DNA of 38,478 nucleotides from Actinotalea sp. C106 (GCF_023630195.1 NZ_JALPKN010000003.1:1-38478); one strand, 5' to 3'. Shown: positions 1-7,585, numbered from the stretch's first letter. The notes: a model not told the origin generated them from the letters alone. Program-made: numbers and translations.

Positions 1-396
1 CACGCGATCGGGCAGCGAAGAAACGAGCCAGCCCCGCCGAGCCAGGTTCAGTCTGGTACTGACGCGAAGAAAATCGAGGCCGCACGCAGGATCGAGTTCG
101 CCTCGCTCAAGCGCTTGTTCTCCGCCCTCAGGCGGCGGATCTCCTCGATCTCCGCGGTGCTGACCCCGGGCCGGGCACCGTCGTCGACCTCAGCCTGGGC
201 GACCCACCGGCGCAGGCTCTCGCGAGAGACCCCCAGCTGATCGCCGACCGCGGTGCTCGCCGCGGTCACCGACCCGTAGTCCTCCAGGTGGTCACGAACC
301 AACCGCACCGCGCGAGCCTTGAACTCCACGTCGTACTTCTTGGGCATGTCGCCATCCTTCATCACAAGGAAGCGGCATCAGACCCGTGACGGTTCA
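1..396 (-). mobile_element. IS3-family insertion sequence, OrfA end
   Basis: This is the OrfA-proximal end of an IS3-family element that runs off the left edge of the window. The terminal sequence read on the minus strand begins TGAACCGTCACGGG at 396, matching the TGAACC start common at the ends of actinobacterial IS3 elements; a related TGAACCGCCCCGGG occurs at 3843. Only OrfA is in the window; OrfB would lie to the left. The plus-strand reading frame that starts inside the IS and continues to 888 shows that the IS landed in, or next to, a plus-strand gene. The exact terminus and the target duplication cannot be confirmed because the other end is not present. Confidence 0.75.
48..347 (-). 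CDS. IS3-family transposase OrfA
   Basis: OrfA is the DNA-binding partner that is fused to the OrfB integrase by programmed frameshifting in IS3 elements. The protein has the usual layout: basic start MPKKYDVEFKARAVRLV, a helix-turn-helix around residues 30-50 (GDQLGVSRESLRRWV) and a C-terminal leucine-zipper-like helix (EIRRLRAENKRLSEANSILR). The length of 99 residues is normal for the family. I chose the ATG at 347 because an AAGGATGG ribosome site lies just upstream; an ATG at 365 is possible but lacks one. The frame ends at ...AASIFFASVPD, the usual point at which OrfB is entered by frameshift. OrfB itself is outside the window, so activity cannot be judged. Confidence 0.85.
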   Translation of the reverse strand: MPKKYDVEFKARAVRLVRDHLEDYGSVTAASTAVGDQLGVSRESLRRWVAQAEVDDGARPGVSTAEIEEIRRLRAENKRLSEANSILRAASIFFASVPD

Positions 397-888
397 GTGC
401 ACACGGTCATCGACTTGTCCTCGTACGACGGTGGGTCGACAGCACCGCAGCACCTACCAGTGCCAGGGTCGGTGATCCCGGCCCGTCCGCAGTTCGCCGT
501 GCCGGAACAGAAGGTGGCAGAGCAGAGGGAGACTACGACGCTGCGCACCGACCGGACCGTGCACGTCCCAGGCGCGAACGACGCGACCCAGGCGCTGGAC
601 CTCACGGCGCCGATCGACTTGTGGGACAACGACGATGATGACGTGGACGAGGAGAAGTCACCGAAGGTGCCCCACCCGTCGATCGCCCCGGCGATGCTCA
701 GGTGGCAGCAGATGAAGGCCACGGAGGCTGCTGCGGCGTTCAACGCCCCTGCTTCGACTCCTCCCCCGGCTGCGGCAACGCAGACACGGTCACGACCAGC
801 GATGCCGTCGCTCCAGGGCAGCTTGTCGCAGCACGTGCCGTCCTCGAACGGGCCGGCGGCGGGCGATGAGGGCTACTGGTCCGACTGA
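397..888 (+). pseudogene. 3' remnant of a gene truncated by the IS3 element
   Basis: The open frame enters from inside the IS and has no start of its own, so this is the surviving tail of a longer gene. About 163 residues remain. They are Pro/Ala-rich and of low complexity, with an acidic run (DNDDDDVDEEK) in the middle and a terminal EGYWSD. No catalytic motif is visible and I do not recognise the family. The frame ends 8 bases before a strong hairpin, which suggests it was a normal last gene of a transcript. It faces the replication-relaxation gene tail to tail. Translation from an internal codon cannot be excluded. Confidence 0.5.
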
Positions 889-896
889 CCCCACAA

Positions 897-937
897 GCAG
901 AAGCGCCCCGCACCTGGTTGGTGCGGGGCGCTTCTGC
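897..937. terminator. bidirectional hairpin terminator
   Basis: A perfect 18-bp stem (897-914 pairs with 920-937) encloses a 5-base loop TGGTT. It lies exactly between two convergent genes. No U-tract follows, which is common for actinobacterial terminators. Confidence 0.8.
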
Positions 938-949
938 GCATGAGGGTCG

Positions 950-2056
950 TCACCACCACCCGTCCTCAGACAGGCCGGGGTCCACGGCACGGATGTCGAC
1001 CCGTCCACGTCGCCACGTCGCCGCGAGCATCTCGTCGGTCTGCTCCTCGAACGCGTCGATCGCACCCGGTGGGTTCTTCGCGATGTGGGCCGGCCACCGG
1101 TCGACAACAACGGTTCGCTTGCCCTGCTTCACGCGGTTCCCGATGTACCAGTCCTTCGTCGCGAGCCCGCTCAGCGACGCCCCTGGCAGCCACATCTGCA
1201 ACCGGACAAGACCGTCCGCCGAGCGCAGCACGTACTGGTCTGGGTCGAGCTCGATGCCGAGCCGTTCACACGCTTCACGCAGCCGCTCAGCGGTCGCGTT
1301 GGACCGGATGTGCCACACCTGCCCTAGCCCGGCGGCCCGGTAAGCGTGGATCACCCCCTGGTAGTCGCTGACCTCCTTCGTCGCGCGCTCGAGTTCGATC
1401 CCCCACCGGCGTCCTGCTGTGTCGATGACGCCAAGGTCCGGGGGGTGCACACCGATCATCCCTGGTACGTGCACCGTCCAGAACGGGCCACCAGTCGGCT
1501 GCGGGTAACGCCGCTCACCGGCCCCGCGAACTCCGTCCATCTCCAGGGAGCGGATTTCTCTCTCCGAGACCACCTTGAAGCCCATCCGGGTGTACCAGGC
1601 CGTGAGATCAACGCAGCCGAGCTGGTGGTCGGACTGTGTGCGCGACCGATCCGCCGGCGGCATGTTCAGGAGCGTGTCAGCGGGGTACCCGACGGGCACC
1701 CACGGCTGCACGTGCTTCCTGCCTTCGGTCGTGATGACGTACACGTTCGCGACGGTGTCGCGGATCGACTTCATGTCGTTCCAGTCCGCGGCGGCCTTCA
1801 CGGGCGTGATCGCCTTCGCGAGGAGTCCGCGTTCGACGTTCCGCTCGAGGTGGGCTCGGTGGGTGTGCGGTGACCCGCCGAGGAGCTGGTAGAAGTGCAC
1901 GGGACGGAGCATCGTGTACCGGAGCGTGATGTTCAGCTGGGCCTGGTCGAGCTTGTCGACGCCGATACGAACCAGTCGCTTCGCACGGGGCTTCGCGGCG
2001 GGTGTCGGGGCTGGGATGTCGGGTGCTGGGGGCATGGGTGCTGCGGTTGTGTTCAT
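950..2056 (-). CDS. replication-relaxation family protein
   Basis: The 368-residue protein fits the replication-relaxation (Replic_Relax) family found on actinobacterial plasmids and integrative elements, whose molecular role is poorly known. After a Pro/Ala-rich start there is a winged-helix-like segment (about residues 35-115: LNITLRYTMLRPVHFYQLLGG and ITTEGRKHV). A nuclease-like core follows, with PPDLGVID about 13 residues before GIELERATK, the D...ExE pattern of PD-(D/E)XK folds. The fold and activity are inferred from these motifs. I chose ATG 2056 over the in-frame GTG at 2080, but neither has a strong ribosome site. A long gene-free tract and a 14-bp inverted repeat lie upstream. It probably serves maintenance or transfer of the element. 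Confidence 0.7.
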   Translation of the reverse strand: MNTTAAPMPPAPDIPAPTPAAKPRAKRLVRIGVDKLDQAQLNITLRYTMLRPVHFYQLLGGSPHTHRAHLERNVERGLLAKAITPVKAAADWNDMKSIRDTVANVYVITTEGRKHVQPWVPVGYPADTLLNMPPADRSRTQSDHQLGCVDLTAWYTRMGFKVVSEREIRSLEMDGVRGAGERRYPQPTGGPFWTVHVPGMIGVHPPDLGVIDTAGRRWGIELERATKEVSDYQGVIHAYRAAGLGQVWHIRSNATAERLREACERLGIELDPDQYVLRSADGLVRLQMWLPGASLSGLATKDWYIGNRVKQGKRTVVVDRWPAHIAKNPPGAIDAFEEQTDEMLAATWRRGRVDIRAVDPGLSEDGWW

Positions 2057-2070
2057 ACGAACCACGATAC

Positions 2071-2260
2071 GTCTAGACACCGATCGGTCAGCCCGGACGG
2101 ATACGAACCCCGCTGCGAACCTTGATGCGACGAGGGATCACATCGAGGTTCGCATAGTTTTGTGCGTGCAATGCACCCAGCCGACCACCCCAACTCCCCC
2201 TTCTGTAGGGATGAAGTAGGGAGAGGGGCTACCTGTGCGTTCGGGTCTAGGTGTCTAGAC
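2071..2260. repeat. 11-bp inverted pair GTCTAGACACC / GGTGTCTAGAC
   Basis: GTCTAGACACC at 2071-2081 and its exact reverse complement at 2250-2260 flank the upstream region of the replication-relaxation gene. The right copy is also half of a local palindrome, GGTCTAG-GTGT-CTAGACC (2244-2261). Such a pair could be operator or replication-protein sites; the function is inferred only. Confidence 0.5.
2114..2154. promoter_or_regulatory. 14-bp inverted repeat upstream of the replication-relaxation gene
   Basis: TGCGAACCTTGATG (2114-2127) pairs with CATCGAGGTTCGCA (2141-2154) with a single T:G wobble and a 13-base loop. It sits 58 bases upstream of the minus-strand ATG and at the left edge of the gene-free tract. 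It may be an operator for the minus gene, or the first stem of a plus-strand transcript. Confidence 0.55.
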
Positions 2261-3520
2261 CGCACCGTTCGCCCCGTGGCGTGCTGTGACGCATCGTGTC
2301 GTCTCGTGGCTGGGTGGTGGGGGTCGGTCGCGGCAACGGCGACCCACTTCGGTCGCTGCGCTCCCTCTCTGGGCGCGCCGAAGCCGCTCCCTTGGTTGGG
2401 TGAGGGGTCCGGTCGCAAGCGGCTGAACCACCCGACCTCGCTGCGCGTCGGTCGTATGGCCGCAGCCGCAAGCTCCCTGCCTTCGGGGTGGTCGGGTTGG
2501 TGCGGTAGGTGGCGCTAGCTCTCCCCGTGGTGGGGGGTGGGTAACCGTAGCCGGGTGCTGGAGGCACGTCCCGGTGGGTGGGTCTGTCGCTAGTCGTGGT
2601 CGGGTGCCGTACCGCGACGGGCGTAGGTGACCCCGACACTCGGCGCGCCGGGAGACCACGTGCCGGTGGTTTGTCGGGTGCGCTGCGGTGAGCCGCAAGA
2701 CCAACCATTGGGTTACGAAGGAAAGCGGGGGCGCACTGCCCGCCCTGCCGCGAGTCGAGCGGTGAAGGTCACGTCGCAGGCCCGCCAGGGCCGTTGCGAT
2801 GGGACCCACCGCGGAGGTGACCTGCCCGGAGGACTCAACCATGAGCCGTGAAGGTTCCCATGCACGAGCAGGGCAGGTGACCGGTGGCAGGCGCCCTAGC
2901 GCCTAGCCAACGGGCACCACCCGCGACCGCACCCTCCGCGCAGTACCCGGCCACGGGCCACAACCCCACGGTGACCTGACAGAAGAGCGAGAAGAGCGCA
3001 GGACTGGGCAGCCCCCAGGGGGGTGACCGGTCCGGAGTGAGACTCGCGGACCCGACCAACGGTGAGGAACGAGTCGATGCTGACCGTTGCGGATCGTGAC
3101 ATGCGGCGACGGCACCCGTAGGGGTACAGCACACTGCTGCCGACAAACCCGCAGGGGCACCACCGTCGCGCGGCCAGGACACCCCAATGCGGCGGGCAAC
3201 TCCTGCTGGGCTACTTGAGCGTCCGCCGACCAACGACACCAAGCGGGTAGGCGCCGCACAGGGCTCAAGCCACAGGCCCGTGGCGACCAGCACACAGCCG
3301 GCAACCAGGGCGGGCTGGAGGTAGGGAGGGGTGCGTGCACCGATGGCTGTCCCGCTCGCTGCACTCGCCGCCCGCTCGCGCCTCCCGCTGCCCCGGACGC
3401 CTGCCCCCGGACGGACTGACGGTGGGGTGGGCAGGCGAGCCCACTCCCCATGCGGGACGCCCGATTCTCCGGCGAGAGGTCCGACCCACCCTCCGGAGTC
3501 CGGGTTGCGAGAATGGACAC
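2157..3520. other. 1.4-kb gene-free, hairpin-rich tract (candidate structured RNA or replication/transfer locus)
   Basis: No frame on either strand reads like a protein here: the long frames are arginine/proline-rich shadows without family motifs or ribosome sites. Local inverted repeats follow each other closely. Examples are 2244-2250/2255-2261, 2326-2331/2339-2344, 2347-2352/2378-2383, 2382-2388/2418-2424 (AGCCGCT/AGCGGCT), 2430-2437/2490-2497 (ACCCGACC/GGTCGGGT), 2820-2827/2871-2878 (ACCTGCCC/GGGCAGGT) and 3057-3063/3083-3089 (CAACGGT/ACCGTTG). This nested pattern fits a large structured RNA (for example of the GOLLD or ROOL kind found on mobile DNA) or an origin-type region beside a replication-relaxation gene. 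I could not match it to a known RNA family by eye, and high GC alone raises the hairpin background. Confidence 0.4.
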
Positions 3521-3739
3521 ATGACCACCAAGGAGAACACCGAAGCAGGCGCCCTCTTGGACGCTTTCGCGCGCGTCCTGTCCCACCCTGAGCTGCCCGC
3601 GGCGGTCGTGACCGACCTCGCCGACGTGCTCGGTGACACCGGCGGGGCGAGGTACGGGATCGTCGATGGGGTACCGCTCGGGGCGCACCACGTCGCGGAC
3701 CTTGCGCGTGAGCAGGCTCAGCGGCTCCGCGAGACGTGA
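3521..3739 (+). CDS. small hypothetical protein (72 aa)
   Basis: I do not recognise this family. The ATG at 3521 opens a 72-residue acidic, helical protein (MTTKENTEAGALLDAFARVL...) with a plausible codon pattern and the core LADVLGDTGGARYGIVDGVPL. No ribosome site precedes the ATG. GAGAAT about 10 bases upstream could be a -10 box, so the message may be nearly leaderless, which is common in actinomycetes. The gene is the first after the gene-free tract. It has no signal peptide, membrane segment or known motif. The position suggests an accessory gene of the mobile element. Confidence 0.55.
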   Translation: MTTKENTEAGALLDAFARVLSHPELPAAVVTDLADVLGDTGGARYGIVDGVPLGAHHVADLAREQAQRLRET

Positions 3740-3807
3740 GGGGACACGGAAACTCGCAGGCCAGAGAGCTACGTCTTCACCGCGTGGCGCTACGGTCGGA
3801 TGGACAC

Positions 3808-3874
3808 ACCAGAGCCTCTACGGAAGCCGGTGCGGTTCAGCGTGAACCGCCCCGGGTTCAGTGGAGGCTCTGGT
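3808..3874. mobile_element. two IS3-type ends head to head, 3 bp apart (IR-IR junction or MITE-like remnant)
   Basis: GCGGTTCA (3832-3839) and TGAACCGC (3843-3850) are exact inverses separated by GCG. Further out, ACCAGAGCCTCTAC (3808-3821) and GTGGAGGCTCTGGT (3861-3874) are inverses with one T:G wobble. TGAACCG plus GAGCCTCCAC is the terminal signature of IS3-family ends, also seen in degraded form at 6748-6775. Two abutted ends with a 3-bp spacer look like the circle junction of IS3 transposition. No transposase gene is attached on either side, so this is either a fossil of such a junction or a short non-autonomous element. Confidence 0.6.
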
Positions 3875-4044
3875 TCGTGCCAGTCCTGAAGTCACGTGCC
3901 CTCCGCGATGGGTGGTGGTGTGGTGGGCACCGTAGCGGGACCAGGCCGACTACGGGAGTGATCACCGTGCTGAGGTGGTGCGCTGATGGTGCTCGGCGAG
4001 GTGCCGGCCAAGGGCTACACCTCGCCCCGCGCTACCTTCATCTC

Positions 4045-4830
4045 ATGACTGACCCGTGGGCCGCAGGCAGTGCTGATGAGGTCGCCACGGCGGCCGCTGA
4101 CCTGGGCGCGACCGCCACCCAGGAGCTGGACGCCTTCCCGTGGGTGATCACGGGCACCGCTGACGGGGCTGGGTGGTCGCTGAGGGAGCGTTCCGGCCTC
4201 TACGAGATCCACCTCGAGCGTGACGACGGGGCGGAGAGGGTTCTGCTGCGCACCGGCGGTGACGTGGACCTGCCTTCCCCCACCGCCGCTGTGCGCCTGG
4301 CTGTCGCGACCGTCCGCACCCACCTGCGCCAAGCGGCCTGCACCCACACTGGTGCGCCTGTGGAGGCGGCGTGGTGCCCATGGTGCGGGACGCCCATTTC
4401 TGACCCCGCACTGCCCCGTGACCCTGACCCCGCTCCCCTGCCAGACGGCGCCACCGTGCACCAGTCCGCCCAGTGGCTCTTGGGCCGGCACCCACACATG
4501 GCGCGACTAATCGAGTCCCTGTCAGGCACGGTCGAGATCGTGGACGGTGAGCCCGAGCTCGACCTGGAGGCTCTCGCGGCGGCGCTCGTCGCTTTCGAAG
4601 CGTGGCAACTGGACACCCTCCTGGACCAGGCCACCACCAAGCCCGAGGCCGCGGACCACCTCGCGATGCTGAGCAAGTCGGCCCTGACCCAACTGCGCAT
4701 GCTCGCCACCCTGAGCTACGCGGGCACGCGCACCGGCCCGCTCGTGAGCGAGGTTGCGGAAGACCTCGACAACCTCGGGCGAGCAGTCGCCGCCGATTGG
4801 GTGCGCATCATCCAAGCCGCGATCGGCTGA
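4045..4830 (+). CDS. hypothetical protein with a possible zinc knuckle
   Basis: The family is not recognised. The ATG at 4045 gives 261 residues (MTDPWAAGSADEVATAAADL...). The frame stays open further upstream, but that stretch crosses the IS-end remnant and is arginine-rich, so it is not used. Near residues 98-116 the segment ACTHTG...WCPWCGTPI places three cysteines in C...CPWC spacing, which could bind zinc. The C-terminal half is helical and Ala/Leu-rich, ending in VRIIQAAIG. There is no signal peptide or membrane segment. TACCTT lies about 10 bases before the ATG and no ribosome site is seen, so the message may be leaderless. The TGAGC repeat array follows directly. Confidence 0.65.
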   Translation: MTDPWAAGSADEVATAAADLGATATQELDAFPWVITGTADGAGWSLRERSGLYEIHLERDDGAERVLLRTGGDVDLPSPTAAVRLAVATVRTHLRQAACTHTGAPVEAAWCPWCGTPISDPALPRDPDPAPLPDGATVHQSAQWLLGRHPHMARLIESLSGTVEIVDGEPELDLEALAAALVAFEAWQLDTLLDQATTKPEAADHLAMLSKSALTQLRMLATLSYAGTRTGPLVSEVAEDLDNLGRAVAADWVRIIQAAIG

Positions 4831-4854
4831 CCAGGCTGCACAGCCCACGCCCCG

Positions 4855-5300
4855 CTCACGCGCACCTCTCCTGCTCGCCCCTGTCGCGTGCGCACCCCCG
4901 ACAGGTGAGGGCATGAGCGCGCCTCACCACGACCGGTGAGCGGCCCGGTGGGCACCGCGCACCAACCGCCGGGTGCTCAGCGCCCACCCCACTGAGGCGA
5001 GCAGGCCCTGTGGTCAGCCGCCCCATGAGCGGCTCACGCGCAGAGCGCTCGTGTGCGGCTGCTCGCTGAACGGGGCGCGCGCGCACGGTGGGGTGCGCAG
5101 TCGGGTCGGGTGCGCACGGTCCTGAGCGGCCCCGTGAGCGGGCGCTGAGCGGACTGTGCACGTTCGATGAGCGTCTCGGTGAGCGGGCGGTGAGCAGCCG
5201 CGATTAGCTCGCCGTGCGCACCCGGTGAGTAGCCCGTGAGCGAGCGTGAGCCGAGCTGGTGAGCGCCTGTGCGCACCTGGCTGTGCAGGCGGTGAGCAGT
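4855..5300 (+). repeat. oriented TGAGC / GTGCGCAC repeat array, candidate transfer or replication locus
   Basis: This 563-bp gap (4831-5393) between genes holds about a dozen or more copies of TGAGC, most within (G/C)(G/C)TGAGCG. They occur near 4914, 4937, 5026, 5122, 5134, 5144, 5168, 5179, 5190, 5236, 5245, 5258 and 5291. Nearly all are on the plus strand, with only three obvious reverse copies, near 4855, 4976 and 5032. Interspersed are four GTGCGCAC palindromes near 4888, 5109, 5213 and 5268. Strand bias of a short word is unlike simple GC-richness. Streptomyces clt loci, recognised by TraB translocases through direct 8-mers, and iteron origins have this form. A DUF2637 (Spd-like) gene follows, as near clt loci. 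No TraB gene is in the window. Confidence 0.55.
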
Positions 5301-5378
5301 GGGGGGCGGGACCGGCGATGCGTCTGGGCCTGCCGGTAGCGTCGACGAAAGTCATACAGACCTATCGGATGTTCCTAG

Positions 5379-5393
5379 AGGGAGGGGTCCGCG
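5379..5393 (+). promoter_or_regulatory. strong Shine-Dalgarno without a canonical start codon
   Basis: AGGGAGGGG at 5379-5387 is the best ribosome site in the area. Six bases downstream, in frame with the DUF2637 gene, stands ATC (5394), and the frame is open back to a TAG at 5376. The first canonical codon in frame is GTG at 5481. Confidence 0.5.
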
Positions 5394-6347
5394 ATCACCT
5401 CGCCGGCCACACACCGTATCGACACCGGCAGCGCCGGGTTCGCCCGCGCTCTCACTGGCTTCGCCCTGACGATCCTTTCCGTGGCGTTCGCGATCAGCGC
5501 CGCTGCGCTCGTCGAGGTCGCCGCCTGGGCCAACGTCCACACGTGGTTGCGTTGGGGCTTCGCCGTCCTCGTCGACGCCGCGGCCCTCCTCCTCATCGGC
5601 CTCGCGCTCAAGAGCCGCAGCGAGGGCTACCTGGGCCGGGCCCGGTTCTGCTGGACCGGCGTCGCGTTCCTCACCCTCACGTCGTCCGTGCTCAACGCCG
5701 CGCACGCCGCCGACGGGGACGCCCACGGATGGCGGCTGTGGGCCGGAGTCGGCATGGCCGCCCTGCCCCCGATCCTCGTGTGGCTCTCCGTACACGTCCT
5801 GTCCTGGGTGCACGCCGCGACCCCTGACGAGCAAGCCGCCCGCCAAGCCGCCGCGGAGAAGGCCGCCGAAGAGGGACGGGCCCGCCAAGAGCGGGCCGCT
5901 GAGCGCGAGGCACGCCACGCGGCGAAGCTCGCCCGGATCACCGCCGAAGCGGAAGCCCATGCCCAGATCGAAGCCGCTGAGCGTCAGGCCCACCTCGAGG
6001 GTCGGGTCGCGGCCGCGCAGGCGAAGGCCCACAAGGCCGTCCACGACACCGAGGTGACCGCTCCCACCGAAAGCCCCGCCCCCCAGCCCTCCGCGGCTGC
6101 GCCCGCACCGGCGGCCTCGTCCACGCCCGCAGGGGCGCCCACGGCCCCCGCGATCGATTCCGCAGACCGCGACGCCGAGGTGCTGCGTCTCGTCGCGCGG
6201 GGCCTGTCCGACTCGGCGATCGCGAAGCGCCCGGGGATGCCGTCCAGGGCGACGGTCGGGCGCATCCGCCAGCGCGCCGAAGCGAGCCAAGGTGAAACTG
6301 CCCCCGTCGGGGACGCCCAGATTGACCTGGCACTGGTGTCGGCATGA
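5394..6347 (+). CDS. DUF2637 (SpdB-like) membrane protein with C-terminal HTH-like tail
   Basis: This matches the DUF2637 group of actinobacterial plasmid and integrative-element membrane proteins, some linked to spread of transferred DNA (Spd). The membrane part holds four hydrophobic helices, the middle ones reading GFAVLVDAAALLLIGLALK, TGVAFLTLTSSVLNAAHA and VGMAALPPILVWLSVHVL. An Ala/Glu/Arg-rich coiled coil, a Pro/Ala linker and a resolvase-like HTH tail (LVARGLSDSAIAKRPGMPSRATVGRI) follow. The first canonical start, GTG 5481, would cut the first helix short. The open frame from ATC 5394 restores it (FARALTGFALTILSVAFAISAAAL, quoted here only in part) and has the ribosome site. I therefore mark 5394 as the likely start and 5481 as the conservative one. 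The stop overlaps the next ATG (ATGA). Confidence 0.7.
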   Translation: MTSPATHRIDTGSAGFARALTGFALTILSVAFAISAAALVEVAAWANVHTWLRWGFAVLVDAAALLLIGLALKSRSEGYLGRARFCWTGVAFLTLTSSVLNAAHAADGDAHGWRLWAGVGMAALPPILVWLSVHVLSWVHAATPDEQAARQAAAEKAAEEGRARQERAAEREARHAAKLARITAEAEAHAQIEAAERQAHLEGRVAAAQAKAHKAVHDTEVTAPTESPAPQPSAAAPAPAASSTPAGAPTAPAIDSADRDAEVLRLVARGLSDSAIAKRPGMPSRATVGRIRQRAEASQGETAPVGDAQIDLALVSA

Positions 6348-6750
6348 ACCCCGCACGAAAAGGCACCCCGAACCCGAACCTCCCACCCGGAGCCGGCGGG
6401 CTGTACACGATCAGGATGCTCGCTGAACGCCTCGGTGTGACCGTCGGGACGATGCGCGGGTACGTGCACGCCAAGCCCCATCCAGCCTGGCTTCCAGAGC
6501 CCCAACGCCTCGGGAACGAACTCGCGTGGACCGCGGAAGCCCTTAACGAGGCGCAGATTGACAGCGCCCGCCCATCAGAGGTGAGGGCGCTCGTTCTAAG
6601 CGGACACGTCCCGCCTGGTGGTCGGGCTCGAAAAGGCGTTGGCCCTAGCAGCCTGCTTCGACGACACCTCACGGTCGATGCGGTCCTGCATGGGGCGCAC
6701 CCGTGCGATCTCCGTTCGTTGCGCGCATACACGCGTTTGTCCTGCACCGG
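6344..6750 (+). pseudogene. helix-turn-helix (excisionase/MerR-like) protein, 3' end lost to an IS remnant
   Basis: The ATG overlaps the stop of the DUF2637 gene, so the two are translationally coupled. Residues 19-70 form a winged-helix DNA-binding unit (LYTIRMLAERLGVTVGTMRGYV ... LGNELAWTAEALNEA; quoted in parts), like AlpA/Xis-type regulators of plasmids and integrative elements. After about residue 85 the sequence turns arginine/serine-rich and runs through a degraded IS3 end, staying open by chance to 6943. The native C-terminus is therefore missing, although the DNA-binding part may still be made. A role in control of the transfer region is inferred from the coupling. Confidence 0.55.
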
Positions 6751-6950
6751 CTCTAGTGGAGGCTCGGAAACGACGCGCCGACGGTGGTCGGTGCGGGGTT
6801 GCGTCAGTAGTAGGTTTCTTGGTGTTCGGCCGGTGAGACCAGGCCGACCCCTCAGTGCAGGCGTCGGTGGTTGGACCAGTCGATGTACTCAGCGAAGGCG
6901 ATCTCGAGATCGTCGATGCTCTTCCCGGGCCGCTGGCAGCTAGGGAGCGG
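6748..6950 (-). mobile_element. IS3-family remnant (OrfB tail plus degraded end)
   Basis: On the minus strand a frame encodes SIDDLEIAFAEYIDWSNHRRLH, quoted here as a known IS3 OrfB C-terminal signature (DLE...EYIDWxNxRRLH). A TGA at 6852-6854 interrupts it, after which the same frame resumes GVGLVSPAEHQETYY and stops at 6804. The outer end GAGCCTCCACT (about 6764-6774, minus strand) resembles the IS end at 3861-3874 but the terminal bases have drifted. Upstream of about 6950 the sequence no longer resembles OrfB and the catalytic DDE residues are absent. This is a dead fragment. Confidence 0.7.
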
Positions 6951-7585
6951 CGCCTTCGTGACGCCGTAGCGGGCCCCTAGCGCGGACCTGAACCTCTGGT
7001 GCGACTCAGCCTTCGATCCAGTTGCCCATTGTGTCAACTGGGCCGTTGGCCTTGAACCTGCCGTAGACGAGAGGTGAACCTTTGTCGCCCAGCGCCCTTG
7101 TTGGACGCCGCCGGCCCTGAGGCGTACGCCGTCGCCCAAGTGCGTGCCGTCCCGACCCCGCCGAGGTCGATCGCATCGGCCCCAACCACTCCCGTAGCGG
7201 CCCTCGAGGATCGGGGACGGGAAGAGCGGCGGTAGCAGTACGGCGAGCTCAGCCTGCCAGCCACGGGGTGCTCAAGAGGCCAAGCCCGGCGAACACCGAT
7301 CCCGGCGCGCAGTTCCTCGGGCATGTAGCCCACCGATCACAGCACAACGGGATCCCAACGGGATTGGGGCATCGGACCACCCTGGGGTCTAGTGGCACGG
7401 ACGCAGAGAGTCACAACACGCACGACCGCCAAGACTACCTATCTGACTCTCGCCGCACAAGACCGAAGTCACCCGTAGCGATTCAGGTCTCAGAGTTCAC
7501 TCGAACGGCCCACGCAGGCCCACCTCAGGCCGCTAGTGTGAGGGCGCTGATCATGGTGGTCAGCCTGCTCGGAAGGGGAACCTAG
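6951..7585. other. 635 bp without a supported gene
   Basis: Frames on both strands are short or lack family motifs and ribosome sites. The minus strand may hold scrambled IS sequence near 6951-7130. The last 100 bases must carry the promoter of the secreted-inhibitor gene, but I see no convincing -35/-10 pair. Confidence 0.4.

Noticed and set aside
2247-2842. Long minus-strand frames of 150-195 residues in the gene-free tract
   Set aside because: They are Arg/Pro/Ser-rich, lack family motifs and ribosome sites, and several frames are open at once, as expected by chance in very high GC DNA.
2835-3691. Minus-strand frames of 150-262 residues across 2.8-3.7 kb
   Set aside because: Composition is low-complexity and they overlap the better-supported gene at 3521; no motif was found.
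4855-5300. CRISPR array
   Set aside because: The repeated words are 5-8 bases with irregular spacing and no conserved 25-40 base repeat; no cas genes are in the window.
5352-6386. 344-residue minus-strand frame opposite the DUF2637 gene
   Set aside because: It is Gly/Arg-rich and mirrors the codons of the plus-strand gene, which has clear membrane helices and coupling to the next gene.
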